Shown piece by piece: positions 41,717 through 51,980 of a DNA stretch of 64,000 bases. Below the pieces are notes generated by a model. That model was not told the DNA's origin, ran no database searches, and saw only the letters and a list, made by a program, of their open reading frames with translations. Origin of the DNA: Pseudomonadota bacterium (GTDB lineage Bacteria > Pseudomonadota > Gammaproteobacteria > Burkholderiales > Burkholderiaceae_C); the NCBI GenBank assembly GCA_029779845.1, contig JAKOZT010000132.1:82825-146824 (forward strand). Reading direction: 5' to 3'. The position numbers were made by a program, and so were the translations under genes. How positions within the stretch are numbered: position 1 is the stretch's first letter; every line of letters begins with the position of its first letter.

Positions 41717-44394
41717 GGTCGGGGGGCGGGGTTCAAATCGAGTTCGATCCAGCGCGTGCCGGGCTCGTGCTTGTGCGCCTCCTCGCGGAAGCCGAGGTCG
41801 CGCGCGAGCTGCAGCATGCGCGTGTTCTCGTTGAGCACGGTGGCGACGAGGCGCTGCGTGCCGTGCTGGCGCAGGTAGTCGATCATCTGCGTCATCAGCA
41901 GCTCGCCCAGGCCTTCGCCCTTGACCTCGCTGCGCACGATGATGCCGAACTCGGCCTCGACGTTGTCGGGGTCGGCGATGGCACGCACCACGCCGAGCGT
42001 GCGCTCGACGCCCTGCGCATCGCGCTCGGTGGCGACGAAGGCCATCTCGCGCGCGTAATCGATCTGCGTCAGCCGCGCCAACTCGCTGCGCTCTATGCTG
42101 CGGCGGCTGTAGAAGACGCGCAGCCGGATGTCCTCGGGGTCGAGGTGCTCGAGGAACTCGAGGTGCTGCGCCTCGTCCTCCGGCCGGATCGGCCGCAGGG
42201 TCATCGTGCGGCCGCGCCATTCGATCGTCTGCGCGAGCTGCGCCGGATACGGCCGGATCGCGAAGTTCAGCGCGCCGGCCGGCGCGGCCATGCTGACGCG
42301 GATGCGCGCGTCCAGCGCCACCGCGCCCTTCGCGTCGACGATCAGCGGATTGATGTCCAGTTCGGCGATCTGCGGCACGTCGGCGAGCAATTGCGACACC
42401 GCGACCAGCACGCGCAGCAGCGCGGCCTCGTCGGCCGGCGGCGTGTCGCGAAAGCCGCGCAGCAGCCTGGCCACGCGCGTGCGCGCCACCAGCGCGCGCG
42501 CCAGCGGCTCGTTCAGCGGCGGCAGCGCCACGGCGCGATCGGCCAGCACCTCCACCGCGGTGCCGCCCTGGCCGAACAGGATCACCGGGCCGAAAACACG
42601 GTCGATGCTGGCGCCGACGATCAGCTCCTGCGCGCCCGCCTGGCGCTGCACCATCGCCTGCACCGTCAGCCCGGCGATGCGCGCCGCCGGGCGCTGCGCG
42701 CGCACGCGCGCGAGCATGTCGGCGGCCGCGGCCTGGACCTGCGCATCGCCCTCCAGGCCCAGCACCACGCCGCCGACGTCGGACTTGTGCGTGATGTCCG
42801 GGCTGAGGATCTTGATCGCCACCGGGAAGCCGATCGCGCGCGCCGCCTCGGCGGCGGCGGCTGGGTCGGGCGCGACGCGCAGCGTCGCCACCACCGGAAT
42901 GCCGTAGGCGGCCAGCACCGCCTTGGCCTCGACCTCGTCGAGCATCTCGCGGCCGCTGCCCAGCACCTGCTGCACCAGCGCGCGCACCGCCTTCAGGTCC
43001 GGCTCGCGCGCCTGTTCCGGGCGCGCCGGCGCGGCTTCGATCAATTGCGCCTGGTTGCGCCGGTAGGTCACCAGCATCGCGAAGGCGCGCACCGCTTCTT
43101 CGGGCGTTTCGAAGCCGGCGATGCCGGCCTCGCGGAAGATGCCGCGCGCCTGCTCGACCGACTCGCCGCCCAGCCAGCAGCCGAGCACGCGCGGCGGGCT
43201 CTGGCTGGCCAGCGGCACCAGCGCGCGGGCGATCTCGGCGCTCGGCACGATCGCGGTGGGCGCGTGCACGAACAGCACCGCGCCGGCCTGCGCGTCGGCG
43301 TTGATGGCTGCCAGCGCGTGCACGTAGCGCTCGGCGGGCGCATCGCCGATGATGTCCACCGGGTTGCCGCGCGACCAGTTGGCGGGCATCTGCGCGTCGA
43401 GCCGAGCGATCGTCTCGCCCGACAGCTCGGCCAGATCGACGCCGACGTGCGCCGCGCAATCCGCCGCCATCACGCCGGCGCCGCCGCCGTTGGTCAGGAT
43501 CACCAGCTTCTCGCCGCGGTTGGCGCGAAAGCGCGCCAGCGTCTCGGCGGCGAGGAAGAGCTGCTGCATCGTGTCGACGCGCAGCATGCCGGCGCGCGCG
43601 ATGGCCGCGTCGTAGACGATGTCGGATCCCGCCAGCGCGCCGGTGTGCGAGGCGGCGGCGCGCTGGCCCTGCGCCGAGCGGCCCGACTTGACGACGATCA
43701 CCGGTTTGTTGCGCGCCGCCGCGCGCGCCGCCGACATGAACTTGCGCGGCGCCTCGATGGCCTCGATGTAGAGCAGGATGGCGCGTGTCTTCGCGTCGCT
43801 GCCGAGGTAGTCGAGCATGTCGCCGAAGTCGACGTCGGCATGCTCGCCGAGCGAGACGAGGTGGCTGAAGCCGATGCGCCGCGAGCGCGCCCAGTCGAGC
43901 ATCGCCGTCATCAGCGCGCCCGACTGCGTGACGAAGGCCAGCTCGCCGGGCAGCGCGCCGACGTGCGCGAAGCTCGCGTTCAGGCCCAGGTGCGGCACCA
44001 GCATGCCGATGCAGTTGGGGCCGAGGATGCGCAGCACGTGCGGGCGCGCGGCATCGAGCATGGCCTGGCGCTGCGCGGCGTCGAGGCCGGCGGTGAGCAC
44101 CACGGCGGCGCGTGTGCCCCGCTCGGCCAGTTCGGCGATCAGGCCCGCCACGCTGGCCGGCGGCGTGCAGACGATGGCCAGCTCGGGGACCTCCGGCAGC
44201 GCGCTCACGCTCGGGTAGACCGGCTGGCCGTCGAACTCGCGGTGCTTCGGGTTGACCGCGTAGCAGCGCCCGCTGAAGCCGTTGCCGCGCAGGTTGCGCC
44301 AGACCGTGGCGCCGACGCTGGCCGGCCGCTGCGAGGCGCCGATGACGGCCACCGAGGCAGGCGCGAGAAGATGATCGAGGTGGCGGATGCTCAT
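41713..44394 (-). CDS. Pat/YfiQ-type protein lysine acetyltransferase (ADP-forming acyl-CoA synthetase-like plus GNAT)
   Basis: 893 residues, the length of E. coli PatZ. An N-terminal CoA-binding/succinyl-CoA synthetase-like region (SVAVIGASQRPASVGATVWRNLR; FVTQSGALMTAM), an ATP-grasp segment (VKILSPDITHKSDVGGVVLGL), and a C-terminal GNAT domain (about 745-880: MTLRPIRPEDEAQHLEFLEHL, VKGEGLGELLMTQMIDYLRQHG). PatZ-type enzymes acetylate acetyl-CoA synthetase and other proteins. Whether the synthetase-like part is active here is not determined. Divergent from the calcium-type ATPase. Coupled to the S9 peptidase. Confidence 0.92.
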   Translation of the reverse strand: MSIRHLDHLLAPASVAVIGASQRPASVGATVWRNLRGNGFSGRCYAVNPKHREFDGQPVYPSVSALPEVPELAIVCTPPASVAGLIAELAERGTRAAVVLTAGLDAAQRQAMLDAARPHVLRILGPNCIGMLVPHLGLNASFAHVGALPGELAFVTQSGALMTAMLDWARSRRIGFSHLVSLGEHADVDFGDMLDYLGSDAKTRAILLYIEAIEAPRKFMSAARAAARNKPVIVVKSGRSAQGQRAAASHTGALAGSDIVYDAAIARAGMLRVDTMQQLFLAAETLARFRANRGEKLVILTNGGGAGVMAADCAAHVGVDLAELSGETIARLDAQMPANWSRGNPVDIIGDAPAERYVHALAAINADAQAGAVLFVHAPTAIVPSAEIARALVPLASQSPPRVLGCWLGGESVEQARGIFREAGIAGFETPEEAVRAFAMLVTYRRNQAQLIEAAPARPEQAREPDLKAVRALVQQVLGSGREMLDEVEAKAVLAAYGIPVVATLRVAPDPAAAAEAARAIGFPVAIKILSPDITHKSDVGGVVLGLEGDAQVQAAAADMLARVRAQRPAARIAGLTVQAMVQRQAGAQELIVGASIDRVFGPVILFGQGGTAVEVLADRAVALPPLNEPLARALVARTRVARLLRGFRDTPPADEAALLRVLVAVSQLLADVPQIAELDINPLIVDAKGAVALDARIRVSMAAPAGALNFAIRPYPAQLAQTIEWRGRTMTLRPIRPEDEAQHLEFLEHLDPEDIRLRVFYSRRSIERSELARLTQIDYAREMAFVATERDAQGVERTLGVVRAIADPDNVEAEFGIIVRSEVKGEGLGELLMTQMIDYLRQHGTQRLVATVLNENTRMLQLARDLGFREEAHKHEPGTRWIELDLNPAPRP

Positions 44395-44509
44395 GGTGGC
44401 CCGATGATGGCGTGGCTTCGTGACCGATCCTCGCCTGCACCCTTGAGGCCAGTCAACTGCGAGGGCGAAGACACGGCGCGCCGGCCGATGCATGTCCAGA
44501 ATCGGCTCC

Positions 44510-47134
44510 ATGCACACCCACTGGCACCTGCGCGACGCCGACGAGCTGGCGCGCGAACACGGCGTCGACCCGGCGCTCGGCCTGGACGACGCCGAGGCCG
44601 CGCTGCGCGCCGTGCGGCACGGCCCCAACGAGATCGCGGCCGGCGCGCAGCGCACGCCGGCCGCGCTGCTGCTCGAGCAGTTCAAGGACTTCATGATCCT
44701 GGTGCTGCTCGGCGCGGCCGTGGTGTCGGGCTTCATCGGCGACCTGGTCGACACGCTGGCGATCATCGTCATCGTGCTGCTCAACGCGCTGATCGGCTTC
44801 GTGCAGGCCTGGCGCGCCGACCGCGCGCTGGCCGCGCTGCAGCAGCTCGCGGCGGCGCGCGCCACCGTGCTGCGCGGCGGGCAGCGGCAGGTGCTGCCGG
44901 CGAGCCGCCTGGTGCCCGGCGACATCGTGCTGCTCGAAGCCGGCAACCAGGTGCCGGCCGACCTGCGGCTGATCGAGATCGCGCAGCTGCGCATCGACGA
45001 ATCGGCGCTCACCGGCGAGTCGGTGGTGGTCGACAAGCACGTGCGCACGCTCTCCGAAGCCGCCGCCGCGTTGGGCGACCGGCTCAACATGGCTTTCAAG
45101 GGCACGACCGCGGCGCACGGCCGCGGCACCGGGCTGGTGGTGGCCACCGGCATGGCCACCGAGCTGGGCAAGGTGGCCGGCCTGCTCGACCGCGCCGGCA
45201 CGCTGCAGACGCCGCTGCAGCAGCGCCTGGCGGCCTTCGGCAAGCGCCTCGCGCTGGTGGTGCTGGCGATCTGCGCGCTGATCTTCGCGATCGGCGTGCT
45301 GCGCGGCGAGCCGCCGGTGCTGATGGCGCTGACCGCGCTGAGCCTCGCGGTGGCGGCCATCCCCGAATCGCTGCCGGCGGTGGTGACGGTGCTGCTCGCG
45401 CTCGGCGCGCGCCGCATGGTGGCGCAGCACGCGCTGGTGCGGCGCCTGCCCTCGGTGGAGACGCTCGGCTCGGTGAGCACGATCTGCTCCGACAAGACCG
45501 GCACGCTGACGCTCAACCGCATGCACGCCGAGCGCGTGGTCGCCGAAGGCGCGGCGCGCGACGAGACGCTGCGTGCCGCCGCGCTGTGCAACGACGCGCA
45601 GCGCGGCGGCGACGGCGCCTGGCAGGGCGACCCGACCGAGACCGCGCTGGCCGAGCTGGCCGCCGAAGGCGGCGTGGACGCGGGCGCGCTGGCGCTCGGC
45701 CTGCCGCGCGTCGCCGAGCTGCCCTTCGACGCCGAGCGCAAGCGCATGAGCACGCTGCACCAGGGCGACGAAGCCTTCGTGCTCTACACCAAGGGCGCGC
45801 CCGAATCGCTGCTGCCGCGCTGCAGCGCGCGCTGGAGCGCCGAGGGCACGCTGGCCATCGACCACGACGCCGCGATGCGCCAGGCCGAGACGCTGGCCGC
45901 GCAAGGCCTGCGCGTGCTGGCCTTCGCGCGCCGCGATCTGTGCGATGCCGATCTGGGCGCCGGCGCCGACCTCGTCGAGCGCGATCTCGCCTTGATCGGC
46001 CTCGTCGCGCTGATCGACCCGCCGCGCCCCGAGGCCGAGGCGGCGGTGCGCGACTGCCTGACCGCCGGCATCACGCCGGTGATGATCACCGGCGACCACC
46101 CGGCCACCGCGCGCGCCATCGCGCAGCGGCTGGGCATCGTGGCCGATGCGCATGCCAGCGTGCTGACCGGCGCGATGCTCGCCGCGATGGACGACGCCGA
46201 GCTGCGCGCGCGCTGCGCGCAGGTGCGCGTCTACGCGCGCGTCGACCCGGCGCAGAAGATCCGCATCGTCGAGGCGCTGCAGTCGCTCGGCCGCTTCGTC
46301 GCGATGACCGGCGACGGCGTCAACGACGCGCCGGCGCTCAAGCGCGCCGACATCGGCGTGGCGATGGGCCGCGGCGGCACCGACGTGGCGCGCGAGGCGG
46401 CCAGCCTGGTGCTGCTGGACGACAACTTCGCCACCATCGTCGCGGCGGTGCGCGAGGGCCGGCGCATCTACGACAACATCCGCAAGTTCGTGCGCTACGC
46501 GATGACGGGCAACTCCGGCGAGATCTGGACGCTGTTCCTCGCGCCGATGCTGGGCCTGCCGATCCCGCTGCTGCCGATCCACATCCTGTGGGTCAATCTC
46601 GTCACCGACGGCCTGCCCGGCCTCGCGCTGGCCGCCGAGCCGGCCGAGCGCGGCGTGATGAAGCGCCCGCCGCGCGCGAGCGGCGAGAGCCTGTTCGCCG
46701 GCGGGCTGTGGCAGCACGTGCTGTTCATCGGCCTGCTGATCGGCGCCCTGTGCCTGGGCGTGCAGGCCTGGGCGCTGGCCACCGGCCACGCGCACTGGCA
46801 GACGATGGTGTTCACCGTGCTGACCTTCGCGCAGATGGCGCACGTGATGGCGGTGCGCTCCGAGCGCGAGCCGCTGTGGCGGCAGGGGCTGCTGTCGAAC
46901 CTGCCGCTGCTCGGCGCGGTGCTGCTGACCTTCGTGCTGCAGCTGGCGACGATCTACCTGCCGGTGCTGCAACCGATCTTCAAGACCGAGGCGCTGGATG
47001 CCGACGAGCTGCTGATCTGCTTCGGCGCGGCGGCCGTCGTCTACCTCGCCGCGGAAGGCGAGAAGCGCTGGCGCCGTCATCTGACGAAACGAAGTGAGCA
47101 AGCGCTCGCAACGGCAGGAAAGCAAGCCGAATGA
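44510..47134 (+). CDS. P-type Ca2+-type ATPase (PIIA-like)
   Basis: 874 residues from ATG 44510, inner-membrane pump. N-terminal HTHWHLRDADELAREHGVD, actuator LTGESVVVDKH, M4 LAVAAIPESLPAVVTVLLALG, phosphorylated Asp328 in CSDKTGTLT, KGAPESLLPRC, hinge MTGDGVNDAPALKRADIGVAMG, M6 LWVNLVTDGLPGLALAAEPAERGVM. The PESLPA and NLVTDGLP motifs are those of SERCA-like calcium pumps (one of the two Ca sites at least). Likely exports Ca2+; other divalent or Na ions cannot be excluded. Followed by an EF-hand gene. Confidence 0.88.
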   Translation: MHTHWHLRDADELAREHGVDPALGLDDAEAALRAVRHGPNEIAAGAQRTPAALLLEQFKDFMILVLLGAAVVSGFIGDLVDTLAIIVIVLLNALIGFVQAWRADRALAALQQLAAARATVLRGGQRQVLPASRLVPGDIVLLEAGNQVPADLRLIEIAQLRIDESALTGESVVVDKHVRTLSEAAAALGDRLNMAFKGTTAAHGRGTGLVVATGMATELGKVAGLLDRAGTLQTPLQQRLAAFGKRLALVVLAICALIFAIGVLRGEPPVLMALTALSLAVAAIPESLPAVVTVLLALGARRMVAQHALVRRLPSVETLGSVSTICSDKTGTLTLNRMHAERVVAEGAARDETLRAAALCNDAQRGGDGAWQGDPTETALAELAAEGGVDAGALALGLPRVAELPFDAERKRMSTLHQGDEAFVLYTKGAPESLLPRCSARWSAEGTLAIDHDAAMRQAETLAAQGLRVLAFARRDLCDADLGAGADLVERDLALIGLVALIDPPRPEAEAAVRDCLTAGITPVMITGDHPATARAIAQRLGIVADAHASVLTGAMLAAMDDAELRARCAQVRVYARVDPAQKIRIVEALQSLGRFVAMTGDGVNDAPALKRADIGVAMGRGGTDVAREAASLVLLDDNFATIVAAVREGRRIYDNIRKFVRYAMTGNSGEIWTLFLAPMLGLPIPLLPIHILWVNLVTDGLPGLALAAEPAERGVMKRPPRASGESLFAGGLWQHVLFIGLLIGALCLGVQAWALATGHAHWQTMVFTVLTFAQMAHVMAVRSEREPLWRQGLLSNLPLLGAVLLTFVLQLATIYLPVLQPIFKTEALDADELLICFGAAAVVYLAAEGEKRWRRHLTKRSEQALATAGKQAE

Positions 47135-47227
47135 GGGTGTAACGCAGGAAAGGCCGGGCAAGAAGGCTGGCCGCGGGCGGCGATGCGGTCTGCAATGGGC
47201 GCTCCTCTCAACCACAGGAGTTCTGTC

Positions 47228-47518
47228 ATGACCCTGCGTTCTTCCCTGACCCGCTTTACCGCCACCGGCGTCTTCGCCGCCCTGGCTGCCGTTGCGACGG
47301 CGCAGACCGCCGCGCCGACGGCGCCGGCACCCGACGCCAAGGCACGCATGGCCGCCGAAGCCGCCTTCACCAAGGCCGACATGAACGGCGACGGCCGCGT
47401 CAGCAAGGATGAAGCGGCCAAGCTGCCCGACATCGCGGCGCGCTTCGATGCGCTCGACAAGGACAAGGACGGCGCGCTGACGCTGGCCGAGTTCGCCGCT
47501 GCGTATCGCGCCGGCTGA
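47228..47518 (+). CDS. periplasmic EF-hand protein
   Basis: 96 residues from ATG 47228 with a CAGGAG RBS. Signal peptide (residues 1-26, GVFAALAAVATAQ) then a proline/alanine linker and two complete EF-hand loops: DMNGDGRVSKDE and DKDKDGALTLAE, each with D/N at loop positions 1, 3 and 5 and Glu at 12. A calmodulin-like calcium binder in the periplasm. It is 93 nt behind the Ca-type P-ATPase on the same strand, which suggests a common calcium function, although a transcript break cannot be excluded. Confidence 0.88.
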   Translation: MTLRSSLTRFTATGVFAALAAVATAQTAAPTAPAPDAKARMAAEAAFTKADMNGDGRVSKDEAAKLPDIAARFDALDKDKDGALTLAEFAAAYRAG

Positions 47519-47534
47519 TCGTTTCCTTCAACCT

Positions 47535-47567
47535 GCGCGGCGTCGAGCGACTTACTCGGCGCCGCGC
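47535..47567. terminator. hairpin, possible bidirectional terminator between EF-hand gene and adenosyltransferase
   Basis: Stem of 13 with one mismatch (GCGCGGCGTCGAG with CTCGGCGCCGCGC, loop CGACTTA). The right arm covers the last codons of the convergent adenosyltransferase. T-run is weak (TTTT at 47573-47576). Position between convergent genes favours a terminator, but U-tract is poor. Confidence 0.4.
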
Positions 47568-48127
47568 GCCAGCTTTTCGCTCTTCCAATACACGTCGTCG
47601 CCGCCGAGGCCATCGAGGTTGGCGCGGTTCAGAACGCGGGCCAGCACGAACAGCAGGTCCGACAGGCGGTTCAGGTAGTGGCGCGGCGTGGCGCGCACCG
47701 GCTCGGCCTGGCCCAGCGCCACCACCGCGCGCTCGGCACGCCGCGCCACCGCGCGGCACACGTGCGCGATCGCCGCGCTGCGCGTGCCCGCCGGCAGGAT
47801 GAACTCCTGCAAGCGCGGCAGCGTCGCGTTGTGCTGCGCCAGCGCTTCGTCGAGGCGCAGCACCGCCTCGTCCTTCAACAGTTCGTAGCCGGGAATCGAC
47901 AGCTCGCCGCCGAGGTTGAAGAGCTCGTGCTGTATCACCACCAGCAGTTCGCGCACCGCCTCCGGCAGCGGCTCGGCGAGCAGCACGCCGAGCTGCGAGT
48001 TCAGCTCGTCGACGTCGCCCATCGCCTGCACGCGCAGATGGTCTTTCGCGACGCGCGTGCCGTCGCCCAGGCCGGTGGTGCCGTCGTCGCCGGTGCGGGT
48101 GGCGATCTGAGTCAGTCGTTGTCCCAT
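47552..48127 (-). CDS. PduO-type cob(I)alamin adenosyltransferase
   Basis: 191 residues. Converts cob(I)alamin to adenosylcobalamin with ATP. The ATP-binding N-terminal stretch TRTGDDGTTGLGDGTRVAKDHLRV and the helical core motifs VDELNSQLGVLL, FNLGGELSIPG, CRAVARRAERAVVALGQ and YLNRLSDLLFVLAR are those of the PduO family. Next gene on this side of the window with B12 chemistry; note the window also has B12-independent metE. Confidence 0.95.
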   Translation of the reverse strand: MGQRLTQIATRTGDDGTTGLGDGTRVAKDHLRVQAMGDVDELNSQLGVLLAEPLPEAVRELLVVIQHELFNLGGELSIPGYELLKDEAVLRLDEALAQHNATLPRLQEFILPAGTRSAAIAHVCRAVARRAERAVVALGQAEPVRATPRHYLNRLSDLLFVLARVLNRANLDGLGGDDVYWKSEKLARGAE

Positions 48128-48162
48128 GTCGCAAATACTAGCCGCTGCCTAGAATGAATCGC

Positions 48163-49578
48163 ATGAACGCCCCCACCGAACTGCCGTTCCGCGTCGAGCC
48201 CCGTGCGGTGCCCGCGGCGATGATCGATGCGCTCAAGGCACGCTTCGGCGAGCGCTGCAGCACCGCGCTGGCGGTGCGCGAGCAGCACGGCCGCGACGAG
48301 TCGCCCTTCGACGTGCGCCCGCCCGACGCGGTGGTCTTCTGCGAGAGCACCGAGGAGGTGGCCGCCGCCGTCGAGCTGGCCGATCGCCACGCGGTGCCGG
48401 TGATCCCGTTCGGCGTCGGCTCCTCGCTGGAAGGCCACCTGCTCGCGGTGCAGGGCGGCATCAGCATCGACGTGTCGCGCATGAACCGCGTGCTGCAGGT
48501 GAACCCGGAGGATCTGACGGTCACCGTCGAGCCCGGCGTCACGCGCGAGCAGCTGAACCGCGAGATCCGCGAGACGGGTCTCTTCTTCCCGATCGACCCG
48601 GGCGCCAACGCCTCGCTCGGCGGCATGACCGCCACGCGCGCCAGCGGCACGAACGCGGTGCGCTACGGCACGATGCGCGAGAACGTGCTCGCGCTGACCG
48701 TGGTGACGGCCAGCGGCCAGGTGATCCGCACCGGCACCCGCGCGAAGAAATCGAGCGCCGGCTACGACCTGACGCGCCTGATGGTCGGCAGCGAAGGTAC
48801 GCTGGGCGTGATCACCGGGATCACGCTCAAGCTGTATCCGATCCCCGAGGCGATCTCGGCGGCCATCGTGGTGTTCGACCGCATCGAATCGGCGGTGAAC
48901 ACCACCATCCAGATGATCCAGCTCGGCCTGCCGATCGCGCGCTGCGAGCTGCTCGACGTGAACGCGGTGCGCGCGGTGAACCGCCATGACAAGCTGAGCC
49001 TGCGCGAAGGCCCGATGCTGCTGATGGAGTTCCACGGCAGCGCGGCCGGCGTGCAGGAGCAGGCCGAGACCGCGCAGCAGCTCGCGCGCGAGAACGGCGG
49101 CGAGGATTTCCAGTGGGCCACCACGCCGGAGGAGCGCACCAAGCTGTGGACGGCGCGCCATCGCGCCTACTTCGCCGGCCTGCAGATGAAGCCGGGCTGC
49201 CGCACGGTGACCACCGACACCTGCGTGCCGATCTCGTGCCTGACCGAGTGCATCAGCCAGGCGGTGGCGGATGCGCAGGCGGCCGGCCTGCCGTACTACA
49301 TCGTCGGCCACGTCGGCGACGGCAACTTCCACATCGCCTACCTGATCGACCCGGCGATCCCGGCCGAGCGCGAAACCGCCGAGCGCCTGAACGACCAGCT
49401 GGTGCACCGCGCGCTCGCGCTGGGCGGCACCTGCACCGGCGAGCACGGCATCGGGCTGCACAAGCAGGGCTTCCTGGTCGACGAGGCGGGCGAGGGCACC
49501 GTCGAGATGATGCGCACGCTCAAGCGTGCGCTCGATCCGAAGAACATCCTCAACCCGGGGAAGATCTTTACGCTCTGA
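48163..49578 (+). CDS. FAD-binding D-lactate/glycolate-type dehydrogenase
   Basis: 471 residues (start ATG 48163; an ATG 9 nt upstream overlaps a TAGAAT -10-like box 48150-48155, so I prefer the second). Vanillyl-alcohol-oxidase-type FAD domain: [81 protein letters not shown], then C-terminal [14 protein letters not shown] and [18 protein letters not shown]. Family oxidises D-2-hydroxy acids such as D-lactate to keto acids with electrons to quinone or cytochrome. Overlaps convergent metE by 11 nt. Confidence 0.9.
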   Translation: MNAPTELPFRVEPRAVPAAMIDALKARFGERCSTALAVREQHGRDESPFDVRPPDAVVFCESTEEVAAAVELADRHAVPVIPFGVGSSLEGHLLAVQGGISIDVSRMNRVLQVNPEDLTVTVEPGVTREQLNREIRETGLFFPIDPGANASLGGMTATRASGTNAVRYGTMRENVLALTVVTASGQVIRTGTRAKKSSAGYDLTRLMVGSEGTLGVITGITLKLYPIPEAISAAIVVFDRIESAVNTTIQMIQLGLPIARCELLDVNAVRAVNRHDKLSLREGPMLLMEFHGSAAGVQEQAETAQQLARENGGEDFQWATTPEERTKLWTARHRAYFAGLQMKPGCRTVTTDTCVPISCLTECISQAVADAQAAGLPYYIVGHVGDGNFHIAYLIDPAIPAERETAERLNDQLVHRALALGGTCTGEHGIGLHKQGFLVDEAGEGTVEMMRTLKRALDPKNILNPGKIFTL

Positions 49579-51883
49579 GGGCTCGCGCCGCGCTGACCAT
49601 GTTGCGCAGCGCGGCCTCGGTCTCGGGCCACTGGCGCGTCTTCAGCCCGCAGTCGGGGTTGACCCACAGGTTGCGCCGCGGCACGACTTCCGCCGCCTTC
49701 TTCAGCAGCGCCGCCATCTCCTGCGCGTCGGGCACGCGCGGCGAGTGGATGTCGTACACGCCCGGGCCGATCTCGTTCGGGTAGCGGAACTCGCCGAAGC
49801 CGCGCAGCAGCTCCATGTCGGAGCGGCTGGTCTCGATGGTGATCACGTCGGCATCCATCGCGGCGATGTCGGGCAGGATGTCGTTGAATTCCGAGTAGCA
49901 CATGTGGGTGTGGATCTGCGTCTCGTCGCGCACGCCGCTGGCCGAGACGCGGAAGGCGCGCGCCGCCCACGCGAGGTAGTCGCGCCACTGCGCGCGGCGC
50001 AGCGGCAGGCCCTCGCGGATGGCCGGCTCGTCGATCTGGATCACCGCGATGCCGGCGGCTTCCAGGTCGGCCACCTCGTCGCGAATCGCCAGCGCGATCT
50101 GCAAGGCGGTGTCGGCGCGCGGCTGGTCGTCGCGCACGAAGGACCATTGCAGGATCGTGATCGGCCCGGTCAGCATGCCCTTCATCGGGCGCTGCGTCAG
50201 GCTTTGCGCATACGCGGTCCACTCCACCGTCATCGGGCGCGGGCGCGACACGTCGCCGAACAGCACCGGCGGCTTGACGCAGCGCGAGCCGTAGGACTGC
50301 ACCCAGCCGTTGGCGGTGAAGGCGAAGCCTTCGAGCTGCTCGCCGAAGTACTCGACCATGTCGTTGCGCTCGGCCTCGCCGTGCACCAGCACGTCCAGCC
50401 CGATGGCTTCCTGCACCTGCACCGCGTGAGCGATCTCACGGCGCATCGCGTCGCGGTAGTCGGCATCGGACAGCGCGCCGCGCTTGTGCGCCGCGCGCGC
50501 GGCGCGGATCTCGGCGGTCTGCGGGAACGAGCCGATCGTCGTGGTGGGCAGCTCGGGCAGGCGCAGCCGCGCGTGCTGCACCGCCTGGCGCGCGGTAAAG
50601 GGCGAGGCGCGCCGGTCGCTGCCGGCCGGCAGCGCGGCGATGCGCTTTGCGACCGCCGGGTTGCGCACGCGCGGGCTGGCGGCGCGCGAGGCGCTGGCCG
50701 CGCGCGCGGCGGCGAGTTCCTGCGCGACGGCGGCGTCGCCCTCGCGCAGCGCGCACTTCAGCACGTGCAGCTCGTCGAGCTTCTCCCGCGCGCCGGCCAG
50801 CCAGCCGCGCAGCTCGGCGTCGAGCGCGGCGTCTTCGGCCAGCGAGAAGGGCACGTGCAGCAGCGAGCACGAGGGCGCGATCCACAGCCGCTGGCCGCGC
50901 TGGTGCAGCGCGGCGCGCAGCGTCACGAGCGCGCGGTCGAGGTCGGCGCGCCAGATGTTGCGGCCGTCGACGATGCCCACCGAGAGTTCCCTGTCGGGCG
51001 GCAGCGCGGCGAGCACGGCGTCGAGCTCGCCGGCGGCGCGCACCGCATCGACGTGCAGCCCGGACACCGGCAGCGCGCAGGCGAGCGCCAGGTTGTCCTT
51101 CAGCGGCGAGAAGTAGCTCGCCAGCAGGATGGACATGTGCGCCGGCTGAAGCGCCGCGTAGGCGCGTTCGAACGCGGCCTTCCAGGCCGGCGGCAGGTCG
51201 AGACCGAGGATGGGCTCGTCGATCTGCACCCATTGCAGCCCGGCTGCGCCCAGGCGTGTCAGCAGCTCGACATAGACCGGCAGCAGCCGATCGAGCAGGC
51301 TCAGGCGATCGAAGCCCTCGGCCTTGGACTTGCCCAGCCACAGGAAGCTCAGCGGCCCGAGCAGCACCGGCTTGACCGGGTAGCCCAGCGCCTGCGCCTC
51401 GGCCACTTCGTCGAGCAGGCGGCGCGAGGCGAGGCGGAAGCTCGTCTGCGCATCGAACTCGGGCACGAGGTAGTGGTAGTTGGTGTCGAACCACTTGGTC
51501 ATCTCCAGCGCCGGCTTGCCGGCGGCGGAGGCGCCCGCGCCGCAGCCGCAGCCCGCGCCGTGTTCGTGCTCGGCGGCCATGCCTCGCGCCATCGTGAAGT
51601 AGCGCGCCAGCTCGCTCTCGTCGCCCGTGAAGCCGAAACGCGCCGGCTCGCAGCCCAGCATCTGGAGGTGGTTGGCGACGTGGTCGTAGAAGGCGAAGTC
51701 GCCCACCGTCACGAAGTCCAGCCCCGAGGCGTGCTGCTGCGCCCAGTGGCGCTGGCGCAGCTCGCGGCCGGTGGCTTCCAGCGCGGCGGCGTCGATCTCG
51801 CCGCGCCAGTGCTTTTCCAAAGCGAACTTCAGCTCGCGCTGCGCGCCCATGCGCGGGAAGCCGAGGATATGAGTGAGGATCAT
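49568..51883 (-). CDS. metE: cobalamin-independent methionine synthase MetE
   Basis: 771 residues. Methylates homocysteine using 5-methyltetrahydropteroyl-glutamate without B12. Zinc ligands visible: His660 and Cys662 in [11 protein letters not shown], Glu in ITIETSRSD and Cys in NPDCGLKTR. An unusual glycine-rich insertion with HEH and CGC (about residues 106-122, [13 protein letters not shown]) sits in the N-terminal half between conserved MARGM and [12 protein letters not shown]. Divergent from the LysR gene metR, its usual activator. Confidence 0.96.
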   Translation of the reverse strand: MILTHILGFPRMGAQRELKFALEKHWRGEIDAAALEATGRELRQRHWAQQHASGLDFVTVGDFAFYDHVANHLQMLGCEPARFGFTGDESELARYFTMARGMAAEHEHGAGCGCGAGASAAGKPALEMTKWFDTNYHYLVPEFDAQTSFRLASRRLLDEVAEAQALGYPVKPVLLGPLSFLWLGKSKAEGFDRLSLLDRLLPVYVELLTRLGAAGLQWVQIDEPILGLDLPPAWKAAFERAYAALQPAHMSILLASYFSPLKDNLALACALPVSGLHVDAVRAAGELDAVLAALPPDRELSVGIVDGRNIWRADLDRALVTLRAALHQRGQRLWIAPSCSLLHVPFSLAEDAALDAELRGWLAGAREKLDELHVLKCALREGDAAVAQELAAARAASASRAASPRVRNPAVAKRIAALPAGSDRRASPFTARQAVQHARLRLPELPTTTIGSFPQTAEIRAARAAHKRGALSDADYRDAMRREIAHAVQVQEAIGLDVLVHGEAERNDMVEYFGEQLEGFAFTANGWVQSYGSRCVKPPVLFGDVSRPRPMTVEWTAYAQSLTQRPMKGMLTGPITILQWSFVRDDQPRADTALQIALAIRDEVADLEAAGIAVIQIDEPAIREGLPLRRAQWRDYLAWAARAFRVSASGVRDETQIHTHMCYSEFNDILPDIAAMDADVITIETSRSDMELLRGFGEFRYPNEIGPGVYDIHSPRVPDAQEMAALLKKAAEVVPRRNLWVNPDCGLKTRQWPETEAALRNMVSAARALRA

Positions 51884-51911
51884 GGTCGAGACAGACTTGA
51901 ATGAACGGAGC

Positions 51912-51941
51912 TTGAAATGATCGGCAAGCCGCCTCTATGAT
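51912..51941 (+). promoter_or_regulatory. metR promoter
   Basis: -35 TTGAAA (51912-51917), 18-nt spacer, -10 TATGAT (51936-51941). Upstream a direct repeat CTTGAATGA / CTTGAAATGA (51898-51920) may be the binding site for MetR near both start points. No classic TGAA-N5-TTCA palindrome was found. Confidence 0.45.
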
Positions 51942-51980
51942 TCAAACGGAATTTCCTTCTGATCGTCCTGAATCGGATTC

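Noticed and set aside
41767..47097. A 1776-residue plus-strand frame spanning pat and the Ca-type ATPase
   Set aside because: It runs antisense to one real gene and out of frame to another; low-complexity Arg/Ala/Gly product without domains.
51884..51980. B12 riboswitch or classic MetR box upstream of metE
   Set aside because: The 97-nt gap is too short for a B12 riboswitch and no TGAA-N5-TTCA palindrome is present; only direct repeats CTTGAA(A)TGA.
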